From CAKSFT01 sp045544615 (GTDB taxonomy: Bacteria; Bacillota; Clostridia; UBA1381), in contig JAZPZI010000031.1 of assembly GCA_045544615.1 (NCBI GenBank), forward strand, positions 7,990 to 71,989: 64,000 nt of DNA, in the 5' to 3' direction. Made by a program: the position numbers and the translations under genes. The notes beneath the pieces were generated by a model, which saw nothing but the letters and a program-made list of their open reading frames with translations, was not told the DNA's origin and searched no databases. This document shows positions 8,034-15,894 of the stretch, one piece after another; position 1 is the stretch's first letter, and every line of letters begins with the position of its first letter.

Positions 8034-8846
8034 ATGATTATCAAGGGTTACTGGGGCGAGAAAAATCAGGACGATAAAATTTCGATAGATAGCGCCGGAC
8101 ACATCTTCACTTTTCACGGGCGTGAGATTGACCGCCCGAACGGCAGGCCGAACTATCTTCTTTTGTATATTTACCGTGGCGAGGCAAGGTTCTTTTTCAA
8201 AACAGGTGAAGTAACCTGCTCGTCGGGCGATTTTCTTCTTTATGCTCCCGGCGAGCCGCAACATCACATATATGAAGCAAATACCACAGGTGAATTTTAC
8301 TATATACATTTTTCAACCGATGACAAAAGCTTTTTAAACCTTCTCGGCATAAATAGCTCAACTCGGTACCACAGCATCCCATCTTCCGAAATTTGTGATA
8401 TTTTTGAGGGTATCATCTCGGAACTCCAGAACAAAAAAGATGGTTATAAAACGGTCACGGTAGCCGACACATCAAGGCTTTTTGTTAAGTTTAACCGCAT
8501 AATAAACAAAAAAGAGGTTGTCGTCTCACCGGGCGAGATTGAATCGGTAATCCAGCATATAAACAAAAACTACAGCGAAAACCTCACACTTGACGACTAT
8601 GCGAAAATGTGTGAACGCAGCAAGTTCCATTTCCTGCATACCTTTAAGGCAATTACAGGTGTGAGCCCCTTAAAATACAGAGCCAATATCCGCATAAACC
8701 ACGCAAAGGATTTGCTTTTGTTTTCACACCTTCCTGTAAATAAAATCTCCGACTCACTCGGCTATTCAACGTCTGAATATTTCTCGCAAAGCTTTAAGAG
8801 GTCAACGGGATTGTCCCCGCAGGATTTCCGAAAACAAAACATATAA
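8034..8846 (+). CDS. AraC-family transcriptional regulator
   Basis: 270 residues from the ATG at 8034 behind GGAGAGG. The N-terminal cupin sensor (about 30-110) contains a PGEPQHHIYE histidine cluster. Two C-terminal helix-turn-helix motifs (about 170-268) end in the family signature SEYFSQSFKRSTGLSPQDFRK. Divergent from the dehydrogenase-M20-MBL-aldolase operon, whose promoter carries matching direct repeats, so it very likely activates that operon in response to a sugar-acid-like ligand bound by the cupin. Confidence 0.92.
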   Translation: MIIKGYWGEKNQDDKISIDSAGHIFTFHGREIDRPNGRPNYLLLYIYRGEARFFFKTGEVTCSSGDFLLYAPGEPQHHIYEANTTGEFYYIHFSTDDKSFLNLLGINSSTRYHSIPSSEICDIFEGIISELQNKKDGYKTVTVADTSRLFVKFNRIINKKEVVVSPGEIESVIQHINKNYSENLTLDDYAKMCERSKFHFLHTFKAITGVSPLKYRANIRINHAKDLLLFSHLPVNKISDSLGYSTSEYFSQSFKRSTGLSPQDFRKQNI

Positions 8847-8880
8847 AAAATACCGTATGATTTTATTCATACGGTATTTT
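8845..8880. terminator. bidirectional terminator
   Basis: Stem AAATACCGTATGA/TCATACGGTATTT with loop TTTTAT between the converging araC-type and xre-type genes; T runs on both sides. Confidence 0.93.
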
Positions 8881-8882
8881 TA

Positions 8883-9218
8883 CTATTTCTTATATGTTTC
8901 GTTTTCTTTCAAAAAGGTGTAGAACTCATACAAAAGCTTTTTACCCATTGCATTCAGTTCTTCCGGCCTGATGTTATAAACTGCAGGTCGCTCGGGTTCT
9001 AAAACCGCATCTGTTCTTCCGCACATATAGTCAAACGATACACCGAACAGCTCACAAAAGGCGATCAGCTCCAGCACGCTCGGCTCACGCACTCCGGTCT
9101 CCCAGCTTGCAACCGTGCTCCTTGAAATCCCAATCTCTCTTGCTACATATTCCTGCGTATAGCCTCGCTTTTTCCTTACCTCTTTTATTCTCGGTCCGGT
9201 TACAAGACTCTTTTGCAT
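8883..9218 (-). CDS. XRE-family transcriptional regulator
   Basis: 111 residues. N-terminal Cro/C1 helix-turn-helix at about 8-65, with TQEYVAREIGISRSTVASWE as the recognition unit and FGVSFDYMCGRTD closing the domain. A short C-terminal tail (about 75-111) has no recognised domain. It is the last gene after eda and kdgK on the minus strand (20 bp after kdgK), so it may regulate that operon. A GAGGT/ACCTC inverted repeat in the eda leader (10964-10980) is one candidate operator. Confidence 0.85.
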   Translation of the reverse strand: MQKSLVTGPRIKEVRKKRGYTQEYVAREIGISRSTVASWETGVREPSVLELIAFCELFGVSFDYMCGRTDAVLEPERPAVYNIRPEELNAMGKKLLYEFYTFLKENETYKK

Positions 9219-9238
9219 TAAAAGTCACCTCTAAAAAT

Positions 9239-10270
9239 TTATCTCTGTACTCTGCCCGAGCCGTCACCGCCGGCAAGGTTTTCAACATCCTGACGGCTTA
9301 CAAGATTGAAGTCACCCGGGATTGTGTGTTTCAATGCCGATGCCGCAACACCGAACTCAAGTGCCGACTTGAAATCCTTACCGTCCAAAAAACCGCAGAT
9401 TACGCCGCCGGCAAACGAATCACCACCGCCAACTCGGTCAACAATCGGGCTGATTCTGTACTTTCTTGAATGATAGAACTCTTTATCGTCACGGCTGTAG
9501 ATACAAGCAGACCAGCCGTTATCCGATGCAGAAAAGCTCTCACGGAGTGAGCTTATAACATACTTGAAGTTGAACTTTTCAATCATCTGGAGGAATATGT
9601 CCTGATAACCTGCAAGCTCGAGCTCGCCGCTTGTAACATCGGTATTACCCGGCTTAAAGCCAAGTACCTTTTCAGCATCCTCTTCGTTTCCGATACATAC
9701 ATCGACATACTGCATAAGGTTTGTCATAATCTTTTGTGCCTTCTCTGAACTCCAGAGCTTCTTTCTGAAATTAAGGTCACACGAAACTGTTATTCCCTTT
9801 GCCTTTGCAGCCTTCAGAGCTGCCTCGGTAAGTTCTGCTGCCATATCCGATACAGCAGGGGTGATGCCTGTGAAGTGGAACCAGTCAGCACCTTCAAATA
9901 TAGCATCAAAATCAAAATCTGCAGGAGTTGCTGTCGAGATTGACGAATGTGCTCTGTCGTACACAACATTTGATGCTCTCATTGCAGCACCTGTTTCTAA
10001 AAAATATATTCCCAGACGCTCTCCGCCTCGTGCGATATGCTTTGTTTCAACACCAAGCTTTTTGAGTGCTGCAACCGCACAGTCGCCAATCGGGTTTTCT
10101 GGTACACGGGTTACAAATTCAGCATCGTGACCATAGTTTGCAAGCGATACTGCAACGTTCGCCTCGCCACCGCCATAGCAGACATCAAACTCGTCCGCCT
10201 GAATGAACTTCTGGTTTCCCGGTGTAGATAATCTGAGCATTATCTCACCCATTGTAACAATCTTTGCCAT
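9239..10270 (-). CDS. kdgK: 2-keto-3-deoxygluconate kinase (PfkB family)
   Basis: 343 residues of the ribokinase/PfkB family. Visible: N-terminal MGEIMLRLS, the substrate loop CYGGGEANVAVSLANYG (about 31-47), and the C-terminal PfkB signature VGGGDSFAGG with the catalytic aspartate near 290. The position directly behind a KDPG aldolase gene makes 2-keto-3-deoxygluconate the most likely substrate, giving KDPG, which Eda then splits to pyruvate and glyceraldehyde-3-phosphate. Other PfkB sugars are possible from sequence alone. No uronate isomerase, dehydratase or transporter gene is adjacent. Confidence 0.85.
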   Translation of the reverse strand: MAKIVTMGEIMLRLSTPGNQKFIQADEFDVCYGGGEANVAVSLANYGHDAEFVTRVPENPIGDCAVAALKKLGVETKHIARGGERLGIYFLETGAAMRASNVVYDRAHSSISTATPADFDFDAIFEGADWFHFTGITPAVSDMAAELTEAALKAAKAKGITVSCDLNFRKKLWSSEKAQKIMTNLMQYVDVCIGNEEDAEKVLGFKPGNTDVTSGELELAGYQDIFLQMIEKFNFKYVISSLRESFSASDNGWSACIYSRDDKEFYHSRKYRISPIVDRVGGGDSFAGGVICGFLDGKDFKSALEFGVAASALKHTIPGDFNLVSRQDVENLAGGDGSGRVQR

Positions 10271-10290
10271 AGTTATTTCTCCTTGTAAAA

Positions 10291-10932
10291 TTACGCTCTT
10301 GCTTCCTTGATTTTTGCAATGAACTGCTTTGCAGTTTCTGTGATGAGCTTATAGTCACCTGTCTTTGCACCGGCGGTCAGGCTTGAGCCGGCACCAACTG
10401 CAACTGCACCTGCCTTAATCCACTGGTCAACATTTGAAACCTCAACACCGCCTGTAGGCATCATCTTTGCATGAGGAAGCGGTCCTTTTATGTCCTTTAT
10501 AATCTTCGGTCCGAAAAGGTCTGCAGGGAAGATTTTGATAATGTCTGCACCTGCTTCCATAGCGGTCAGAACTTCTGTGATTGTCATACATCCCGGCATG
10601 TATGGAATTCTGTAACGGTTACAAAGCTTTGCTGCCTCAAGGTTAAAGCCCGGGCTTACAACATAGTTTGCACCCGAGAGGATTGCTGTTCTTGCAGTTT
10701 CAGAGTCAAGTACAGTTCCTGCACCGAGGAGCATTTCACCGTTTGAATACTTGTTTGCTAAAGCCTCGATTACCTTGTGTGCACCCGGCACCGTGAATGT
10801 AAGCTCGATTGACGGACAACCGCCCTCCAGGCAAGCGTCTGCAATTCTGATAGCCTCATCCGCTGTGTTTGCACGAACAACCGCAACAAGACCTGCATCT
10901 GTCATTTTCTGAAGTACTTTTTCTTTTTCCAT
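10291..10932 (-). CDS. eda: KDPG/KHG aldolase, copy 2
   Basis: 213 residues from the ATG at 10932, which follows CGGAGGAAG. Class I aldolase with the glutamate of IELTF (about 43), GAGTVLDS (about 71-78), Schiff-base lysine in GADIIKIFPAD (about 133) and PTGGV. These match canonical Eda more closely than copy 1 does. First gene of eda-kdgK-xre; kdgK follows after 20 bp. The pairing with kdgK supports a role in 2-keto-3-deoxygluconate breakdown from uronates (pectin or alginate). Confidence 0.92.
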   Translation of the reverse strand: MEKEKVLQKMTDAGLVAVVRANTADEAIRIADACLEGGCPSIELTFTVPGAHKVIEALANKYSNGEMLLGAGTVLDSETARTAILSGANYVVSPGFNLEAAKLCNRYRIPYMPGCMTITEVLTAMEAGADIIKIFPADLFGPKIIKDIKGPLPHAKMMPTGGVEVSNVDQWIKAGAVAVGAGSSLTAGAKTGDYKLITETAKQFIAKIKEARA

Positions 10933-11000
10933 TTTTTCTTCCTCCGTTTTCATTTTATTATATGAGGTCTTAAAAACCTCTCAAATTCCCTCCATTATAC

Positions 11001-11029
11001 ATTATATACCAACACATCTTTTTTGTAAA
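11001..11029 (-). promoter_or_regulatory. promoter of eda-kdgK-xre
   Basis: Minus strand TTTACA (11029-11024), 17-bp spacer, TATAAT (11006-11001). The leader then carries the inverted repeat GAGGT/ACCTC (10964-10980), a possible operator for the operon's own XRE protein. Confidence 0.72.
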
Positions 11030-11073
11030 TAGGGAAAAATACATAAAATACCTTTTTATTTGGAAAAATTTTA

Positions 11074-11102
11074 TTGACAATTTTTGTTTGCCGTGATAAA
11101 AT
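11074..11102 (+). promoter_or_regulatory. promoter of the Mn riboswitch-antiporter unit
   Basis: TTGACA (11074-11079), 17-bp spacer, TAAAAT (11097-11102). Transcription would begin just before the riboswitch P1 stem. Confidence 0.8.
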
Positions 11103-11109
11103 AATTTGC

Positions 11110-11210
11110 GTAAAAGGGAGTAGTTTGCACAGTTTCTGTGTTGTTACAATTCGTCAGTACGGCCGTGGGCCCGGGTTGTAACCCTTATTTTCAGGAAACA
11201 AGACTTTTAC
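11110..11210 (+). ncRNA. yybP-ykoY (manganese) riboswitch
   Basis: P1 is formed by GTAAAAG (11110-11116) with CTTTTAC (11204-11210). The conserved GGGAGTAG follows P1 on the 5' side and ACAAGAC precedes it on the 3' side, as in structurally solved Mn2+ riboswitches. A second conserved loop, CGTCAGTACGG (11152-11162), lies in the arm closed by GTTACAA/TTGTAAC. The 3' strand of P1 is also the 5' strand of the downstream terminator, so ligand-stabilised P1 should permit transcription. The family senses Mn2+ and often controls export proteins. Confidence 0.9.
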
Positions 11211-11240
11211 TGCTTATTTTTGATGCAGTAAAAGTCTTTT
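11202..11240 (+). terminator. riboswitch-controlled intrinsic terminator
   Basis: GACTTTTACTGC (11202-11213) pairs with GCAGTAAAAGTC (11225-11236), followed by TTTT. The 5' strand overlaps riboswitch P1, making the two structures mutually exclusive. Confidence 0.9.
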
Positions 11241-11265
11241 ATTATGTTTAAAACGGAGGAGAAAA

Positions 11266-12198
11266 ATGGAGTATATTTTATTGATTATCGGTTTTGTTCT
11301 GCTCATCAAGGGTGCAGACATATTTGTAGACGGTGCTTCGTCTGTTGCAAAGCTTTTAAAGGTCCCGTCGGTCATAATCGGGCTTACGATAGTGTCAATC
11401 GGCACAAGTGCACCCGAGGCGGCAGTCAGCATTTCGGCAGGGCTTGCAGGCAGTAACGACATCGCCATAAGCAATGTAATCGGCTCAAATATCTTTAACC
11501 TTATGGTAGTAATCGGGATGTGTGCAGTAATCAAACCTTTTGCAACCGACAGAGATATCGCTGTAAGAGACCTGCCGATAAATATCGGTGTTACGGCAAT
11601 TTTACTCCTGCTTCTTTTCGACGGAACAATCAGCCGTATCGACGGTGCTATTCTGCTTCTCCTGATGGTTCTATATACCCTTCTTTTGATTGTCCAGGCT
11701 CTCAAAAACCGAGACGAGGGTGAAGACAGCAAGGCAATGTCACCACTCAAGAGTATTCTATTTATCATAATCGGACTTGTTGCAATAATATTCGGCGGTG
11801 ATTTTGTTGTAGACAACGCAAAGCAGATTGCCCTGAACTTCGGTATGACAGAAACTTTAGTCGGGCTTACAATCGTTGCAATCGGCACATCACTTCCCGA
11901 GCTTGTCACATCTATTGTTGCGGCAACCAAGGGCGAGAGCGGGCTTGCCCTCGGAAACGCAGTCGGCTCATGTATATTCAATATCCTCCTGATTCTCGGC
12001 ATTTCCTCGGTTTTGTCACCAATCGGAGTAGCTGTAGAATCTGTTATTGATACTGTAATCCTCCTTGGTATAACTGCTTTGGTGTTCGTATTCGGGTTTA
12101 CTTCGAAAAAGACAACCAGAGGCGAGGCTATTGTGTATCTTTTAATCTATGCCGCATATACCGCATATATAATTTCAAGAACATACGGGCTTATATAA
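11266..12198 (+). CDS. CaCA-family cation antiporter (YrbG-like), probable Mn2+ exporter
   Basis: 310 residues, about ten membrane helices in two inverted halves. The alpha-1 repeat contains SIGTSAPEAAVS and SNVIGSNIFNL (about 45-85), the alpha-2 repeat AIGTSLPELVTS and GNAVGSCIFNILLIL (about 205-245). These are the ion-binding G(S/T)S-P-E signatures of Ca2+:cation antiporters, here K+-independent YrbG-like. Annotated homologues are called calcium/sodium antiporters, but control by a manganese riboswitch argues that it exports Mn2+ when the metal is in excess. Ribosome site CGGAGGAG is 6 bp before the start. Confidence 0.92.
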   Translation: MEYILLIIGFVLLIKGADIFVDGASSVAKLLKVPSVIIGLTIVSIGTSAPEAAVSISAGLAGSNDIAISNVIGSNIFNLMVVIGMCAVIKPFATDRDIAVRDLPINIGVTAILLLLLFDGTISRIDGAILLLLMVLYTLLLIVQALKNRDEGEDSKAMSPLKSILFIIIGLVAIIFGGDFVVDNAKQIALNFGMTETLVGLTIVAIGTSLPELVTSIVAATKGESGLALGNAVGSCIFNILLILGISSVLSPIGVAVESVIDTVILLGITALVFVFGFTSKKTTRGEAIVYLLIYAAYTAYIISRTYGLI

Positions 12199-12204
12199 AA
12201 AATC

Positions 12205-12230
12205 AGAGGCTGTTTAATTAAACAGCCTCT
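12205..12230. terminator. bidirectional terminator
   Basis: A perfect 26-bp palindrome with arms AGAGGCTGTTTAA/TTAAACAGCCTCT, flanked by A and T runs, between the antiporter and the converging DUF6512 gene. Confidence 0.9.
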
Positions 12231-12232
12231 TT

Positions 12233-12751
12233 TTATATTCCAAACCCACCCGAGATCGGGTCCCGAAAAATCGGTATCTCGGGCGGTAAATATGTCCATA
12301 CCACAAAGAGAACAAATATCGCAAGCAGAATAGATGTCGCAACCCTTTTCGGGCATTTGCAATTATTCCCCTTAAACATCCTCCACTCCACCAAAAAGGC
12401 AGATATCACCGCAACATAGTAAATCAGGATGTTTACAAAATCGGGAGTTTTCCCGAACACTCCATTTAATGTATAAAAAAGTATCGGTATAAGCAGCAGT
12501 CCCGTCGCAATCCCTGTCAGCTTTACACACCAAAAATCGTCTCTCTTTATAAATATCGACTCAACCACCGCAAATATAAACATCGGTATAAAAAGTATCT
12601 TCATATGCTCCCATGTAGATTCGTTTACGGCGGAAATCGCACCGATAATCCTGTTTTGATTTGTCCAGTCAAAGAGAAAATGCAGAATCGGGCCGAGGAT
12701 TTCAACAAAAATCAATCCTGCCCACTGCCAGCGGACCATTTGTTTATCCAT
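12233..12751 (-). CDS. DUF6512-like membrane protein
   Basis: 172 residues with five likely membrane helices. The early motif NESTWEHMKI (about 43-52) and the C-terminal ending RDPISGGFGI are shared by Firmicute proteins annotated DUF6512; function unknown. The start follows AAGGAGG. It stands alone, converging on the Mn antiporter with a shared terminator. The family name is from memory of this motif and is less certain than the membrane topology. Confidence 0.65.
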   Translation of the reverse strand: MDKQMVRWQWAGLIFVEILGPILHFLFDWTNQNRIIGAISAVNESTWEHMKILFIPMFIFAVVESIFIKRDDFWCVKLTGIATGLLLIPILFYTLNGVFGKTPDFVNILIYYVAVISAFLVEWRMFKGNNCKCPKRVATSILLAIFVLFVVWTYLPPEIPIFRDPISGGFGI

Positions 12752-12815
12752 AAAAACCTCCTTACAGAATAAGCTTTTATAAAAAGTATATTCCGCAGTG
12801 TGATTTTTATTACAA

Positions 12816-12846
12816 AAATACCCAACCCTGTTCGGGTTGGGTATTT
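12816..12846 (-). terminator. intrinsic terminator of the stalk/cyclophilin-like gene
   Basis: Stem AAATACCCAACCC/GGGTTGGGTATTT, loop TGTTC; T-rich on the minus-strand exit. Confidence 0.88.
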
Positions 12847-12854
12847 AGCTTCTT

Positions 12855-13694
12855 TTATCTTAAGTCAACCTTTTTTGCAGTCTTGAAGATTTCTCTCAAG
12901 CCCTCTACATTTACTATTCTTCCGATTTTATATGAATCGTCATCCAATGTCATATCTTCTGCAACAAGTGTGAAGATATTGCCTTTTACAAATACATCGC
13001 CGGCTTTTGCCTCGGTTGTAGTTTCAAGACCTGTTCCGTCAAAGCTATACATCAGCATAATTGTTCTGTATTCCGGCTCCCCGCCGTCTAAGTTCATAGC
13101 TTCAATCGGAAGCTTTTCAACTATAGACTGAGTAAGGGCATTATCGTCAAGAATCGCCATAAACATTTCACCGTCTATCATAAACATCATATTGAGTGTC
13201 TTCTTTGGCGGTTCCGGCTTTTCCTCAACCACTTCTTCCTTCTTTGTGATGCTTACAGTTCTTGTCGGTGCATCCCAGCCAACCGAGTAACCGAACTTCT
13301 CAGCAACAAATCTGATAGGAAGCATTGTTCTGCTGTTTATGATAACAGGTGCAGAATCAAGTGCGTGTTCCTCATCGTTTACATATGCGGTTTTGCTGTC
13401 AATCGAGAGCTTCAGAACAGTTTCGCCGAGTGTCAGGGTTACAGTTCTTGTCGATGCTTCCCAGCCAACTTTTCCGCCCATCTCCTCAACTACTGCACGA
13501 ACAGGAAGAATTGTTCTTGAATCCCTGATAAGCGGTGTTGTTCCGAGTCCCGGATCGATTTCCTTTTCTACTCCGCCCACCGTCATCATAGGGTTATCAA
13601 TCTGCATCTTCAGTTCAAAGTCTGCCGCCATAACAAGGCTTGCCGATGATAATAGCATCACAGATGCCAAAACCAAACTAACTATTTTTTTCAT
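12855..13694 (-). CDS. secreted protein: copper-amine-oxidase stalk domains plus cyclophilin-like domain
   Basis: 279 residues. An N-terminal signal peptide, MKKIVSLVLASVMLLSSASL..., ends near AMA|AD (about 23). Two CuAO_N1 stalk units follow: RDSRTILPVRAVVEEMGGKVGWEASTRTV-type (about 55-110) and INSRTMLPIRFVAEKFGYSVGWDAPTRTV-type (about 115-150). After a charged linker, the C-terminal part (about 170-279) resembles the cyclophilin-like fold of Firmicute secreted proteins (LDDNALTQSIVEKLPIE, later AGDVFVKGN and IGRIVNVEGL). It is probably cell-wall associated. The cyclophilin-like call rests on pattern only. Confidence 0.78.
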   Translation of the reverse strand: MKKIVSLVLASVMLLSSASLVMAADFELKMQIDNPMMTVGGVEKEIDPGLGTTPLIRDSRTILPVRAVVEEMGGKVGWEASTRTVTLTLGETVLKLSIDSKTAYVNDEEHALDSAPVIINSRTMLPIRFVAEKFGYSVGWDAPTRTVSITKKEEVVEEKPEPPKKTLNMMFMIDGEMFMAILDDNALTQSIVEKLPIEAMNLDGGEPEYRTIMLMYSFDGTGLETTTEAKAGDVFVKGNIFTLVAEDMTLDDDSYKIGRIVNVEGLREIFKTAKKVDLR

Positions 13695-13782
13695 AACTAT
13701 CCCTCCCGATAATTTTTGTTAATTCTATAATATCATAAAATTTACCTTTTCGTCAATAAGCTTAAGAAATTTCCTTTAATCT

Positions 13783-14454
13783 TTACAGGTTATTATTTGC
13801 ACCCTTTAGGAGCGACATTCCGTACTCAAAGTCCACAATCTCCCAGTCAAAGCTTTTGTATTTGACACCGCTCTCTTTTAGCTGTTCCTTTACAGTGTTA
13901 TAGCTTTCCATAGGCACTTTTGAGGTATAGCAGGCATTGTCCGCCTTGTCGTGGATCAAAAACTCAATCATATCCCCGTCGATTTTCCCGAACATTGCAC
14001 TCATAGTATCGATACTCTCGGGCTTTTGCATCAGAATCAAAACCTTCAAAACCTCGATAACCTTGTCGTTTAAGTCATTGTCAAAAATCAGAATCTTTTC
14101 TAAAAGGCTATTATAGTCATAAACAAAACGCAGGTTATAATCGGTCAGATTATCAAGCTCGCCCGACTCCTTCGATGTGTTTTTTATCTCCTCGAAAAGC
14201 TTGTTCTTCATATCATCACTCTCGCACGGAGTAAAGGAAATCATAAGCATCTTCCCCTCATCGTGATAGAGCATCGGGTTTGGCAGGAGTGCCGTGTGCG
14301 AGCATGACGGGCAACGGAAGATGTTCACTTTGCCTGCGAGCAGGTCCTGTTTTAAGTCAGCACTATCCGATACCGTTATGGAATGCCACACATTTATCTC
14401 GTTTAGCTGATGGCACTTCGGGCATTTTATACTCTCGGTTGAATTTATACTCAT
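13783..14454 (-). CDS. CpXC-domain protein
   Basis: 223 residues. An N-terminal CpXC zinc-ribbon-like domain has CPKC (about 12-15) and a second CPSC near 50-53 (FRCPSCSHTALLPNPMLYHD). The rest is soluble alpha/beta of unknown fold. CpXC proteins occur widely in Firmicutes with no proven function. Single gene; upstream region 14455-14520 is AT-rich, and divergent obgE begins at 14605. Confidence 0.75.
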   Translation of the reverse strand: MSINSTESIKCPKCHQLNEINVWHSITVSDSADLKQDLLAGKVNIFRCPSCSHTALLPNPMLYHDEGKMLMISFTPCESDDMKNKLFEEIKNTSKESGELDNLTDYNLRFVYDYNSLLEKILIFDNDLNDKVIEVLKVLILMQKPESIDTMSAMFGKIDGDMIEFLIHDKADNACYTSKVPMESYNTVKEQLKESGVKYKSFDWEIVDFEYGMSLLKGANNNL

Positions 14455-14539
14455 TTTTATCCCTCATTTTGAAATTCTTTTAAAATATTATATATCATTT
14501 CCCGAAAAAATGCAATACTATTGACAAATTCGCTTTTAA

Positions 14540-14568
14540 TTGACAGAGTGCGTAATTTATGGTATAAT
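14540..14568 (+). promoter_or_regulatory. promoter of obgE-mltG
   Basis: TTGACA (14540-14545), 17-bp spacer, TATAAT (14563-14568): a near-consensus sigma-A promoter 37 bp before the obgE ATG. Confidence 0.85.
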
Positions 14569-14604
14569 TTAGGTATCTATGACTTTTTTCAAAAGGAGAA
14601 AACT

Positions 14605-15882
14605 ATGTTTACAGATAAAGCAAAAATTTTCATAAAGGCTGGAAACGGCGGTAACGGTGCTATTGCCTTCCACAGAGAAAAATATGTTGCAGCAGGCGGC
14701 CCTGACGGCGGCGACGGCGGTAACGGCGGTAATGTTATCTTTGCAGTCGACCTGGGTTTGTCAACACTTATGGACTTCCGCTACAAGAGAAAGTATGTTG
14801 CACAAAACGGCGGTGATGGCAGAGGCGACAGCCGAAACGGCAAAAAGGGCGATGATATTGTGATTTATGTTCCGCAGGGCACAATAGTCCGTGATGAGAA
14901 AACCGGCAAAATCCTTGCCGACCTCTCCGACCCTGAAAAGCAGGTTGTGCTTGCCCGCGGCGGCAGCGGCGGCTGGGGAAACAAGCATTTTGCAACCGCA
15001 ACTCGCCAGACCCCGAACTTTGCCAAAAACGGCAAGCCGGGCATGGAGCGCGAAGTGGTCCTTGAGCTGAAGCTTCTTGCCGATGTCGGACTTGTGGGCT
15101 TCCCGAATGTCGGAAAATCAACAATTCTTTCAAGAACCACCAAAGCCGACCCTAAGATTGCAAACTATCACTTCACGACACTCGAGCCAAACCTCGGCGT
15201 TGTCGAGCTTGATAACACAGGCTTTGTCCTTGCAGACATTCCGGGCATTATCGAGGGTGCAAGCGAAGGTGTAGGCCTCGGCCACGACTTTTTACGCCAT
15301 ATCGAGAGAACGAGGCTCCTGATCCATGTAGTTGATGTGTCGGGAATCGAGGGCAGAAACCCTATCGAGGACTTTGATACTATAAATAACGAGCTTGTAA
15401 AATATAATATGGAGCTTGAGGACCGTCCGCAGATTGTTGCGGCAAACAAGACCGATATCCTTCAGGACGAAGCAGTATTTGAAGAATTTAAGGCAGAAAT
15501 CAAAAAGCGCGGATATACACTCTTTGAGATATCGGCAGCCACAGGCGTAGGCGTGAAAGAGCTTATGAACCACACAGCTTCAGAGCTTGCAAAGCTTCCG
15601 CCGATACAGGTGTTCGAGCCCGAAATGGACATCGAAGAGGATATGTTTGTTGACACAACCGAAAGAGGCTTTGATGTTACAGTCGAGGACGGCGTATATG
15701 TAGTATCGGGTTCATGGATTGAAGCGGTAGGCGGAAGCGTAAACTTCTCGGATGAGGAGAGCTTGCAGTTCTTCCAGAGAGCACTCAAAAACCGTGGCGT
15801 TATCGATGCTCTTGTTGAGGCAGGCTGTGCCGAGGGCGATACAGTAAGAATAGGCGACCTGGAATTCGATTTTGTATGGTAG
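14605..15882 (+). CDS. obgE: GTPase ObgE/CgtA
   Basis: 425 residues from the ATG at 14605 behind AAAAGGAG. The glycine-rich Obg fold occupies about 1-158 (GGNGAIAFHREKYVAAGGPDGGDGGNGG type). The G domain follows with GFPNVGKST (about 166-174), DIPGIIEGA, NKTD (about 283-286) and a SAATGVG G5 motif, then the C-terminal OCT domain (about 345-425). Essential ribosome-assembly and stringent-response GTPase. Usually with rplU/rpmA, which are absent; here it leads a two-gene unit with mltG, 12 bp apart. Confidence 0.97.
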   Translation: MFTDKAKIFIKAGNGGNGAIAFHREKYVAAGGPDGGDGGNGGNVIFAVDLGLSTLMDFRYKRKYVAQNGGDGRGDSRNGKKGDDIVIYVPQGTIVRDEKTGKILADLSDPEKQVVLARGGSGGWGNKHFATATRQTPNFAKNGKPGMEREVVLELKLLADVGLVGFPNVGKSTILSRTTKADPKIANYHFTTLEPNLGVVELDNTGFVLADIPGIIEGASEGVGLGHDFLRHIERTRLLIHVVDVSGIEGRNPIEDFDTINNELVKYNMELEDRPQIVAANKTDILQDEAVFEEFKAEIKKRGYTLFEISAATGVGVKELMNHTASELAKLPPIQVFEPEMDIEEDMFVDTTERGFDVTVEDGVYVVSGSWIEAVGGSVNFSDEESLQFFQRALKNRGVIDALVEAGCAEGDTVRIGDLEFDFVW

Positions 15883-15894
15883 GAGTTGATACCA

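Noticed and set aside
11214..12002. 262-codon antisense frame over the antiporter
   Set aside because: Antisense of a clear CaCA gene under riboswitch control; translation is Ser/Ile/Pro-rich shadow.
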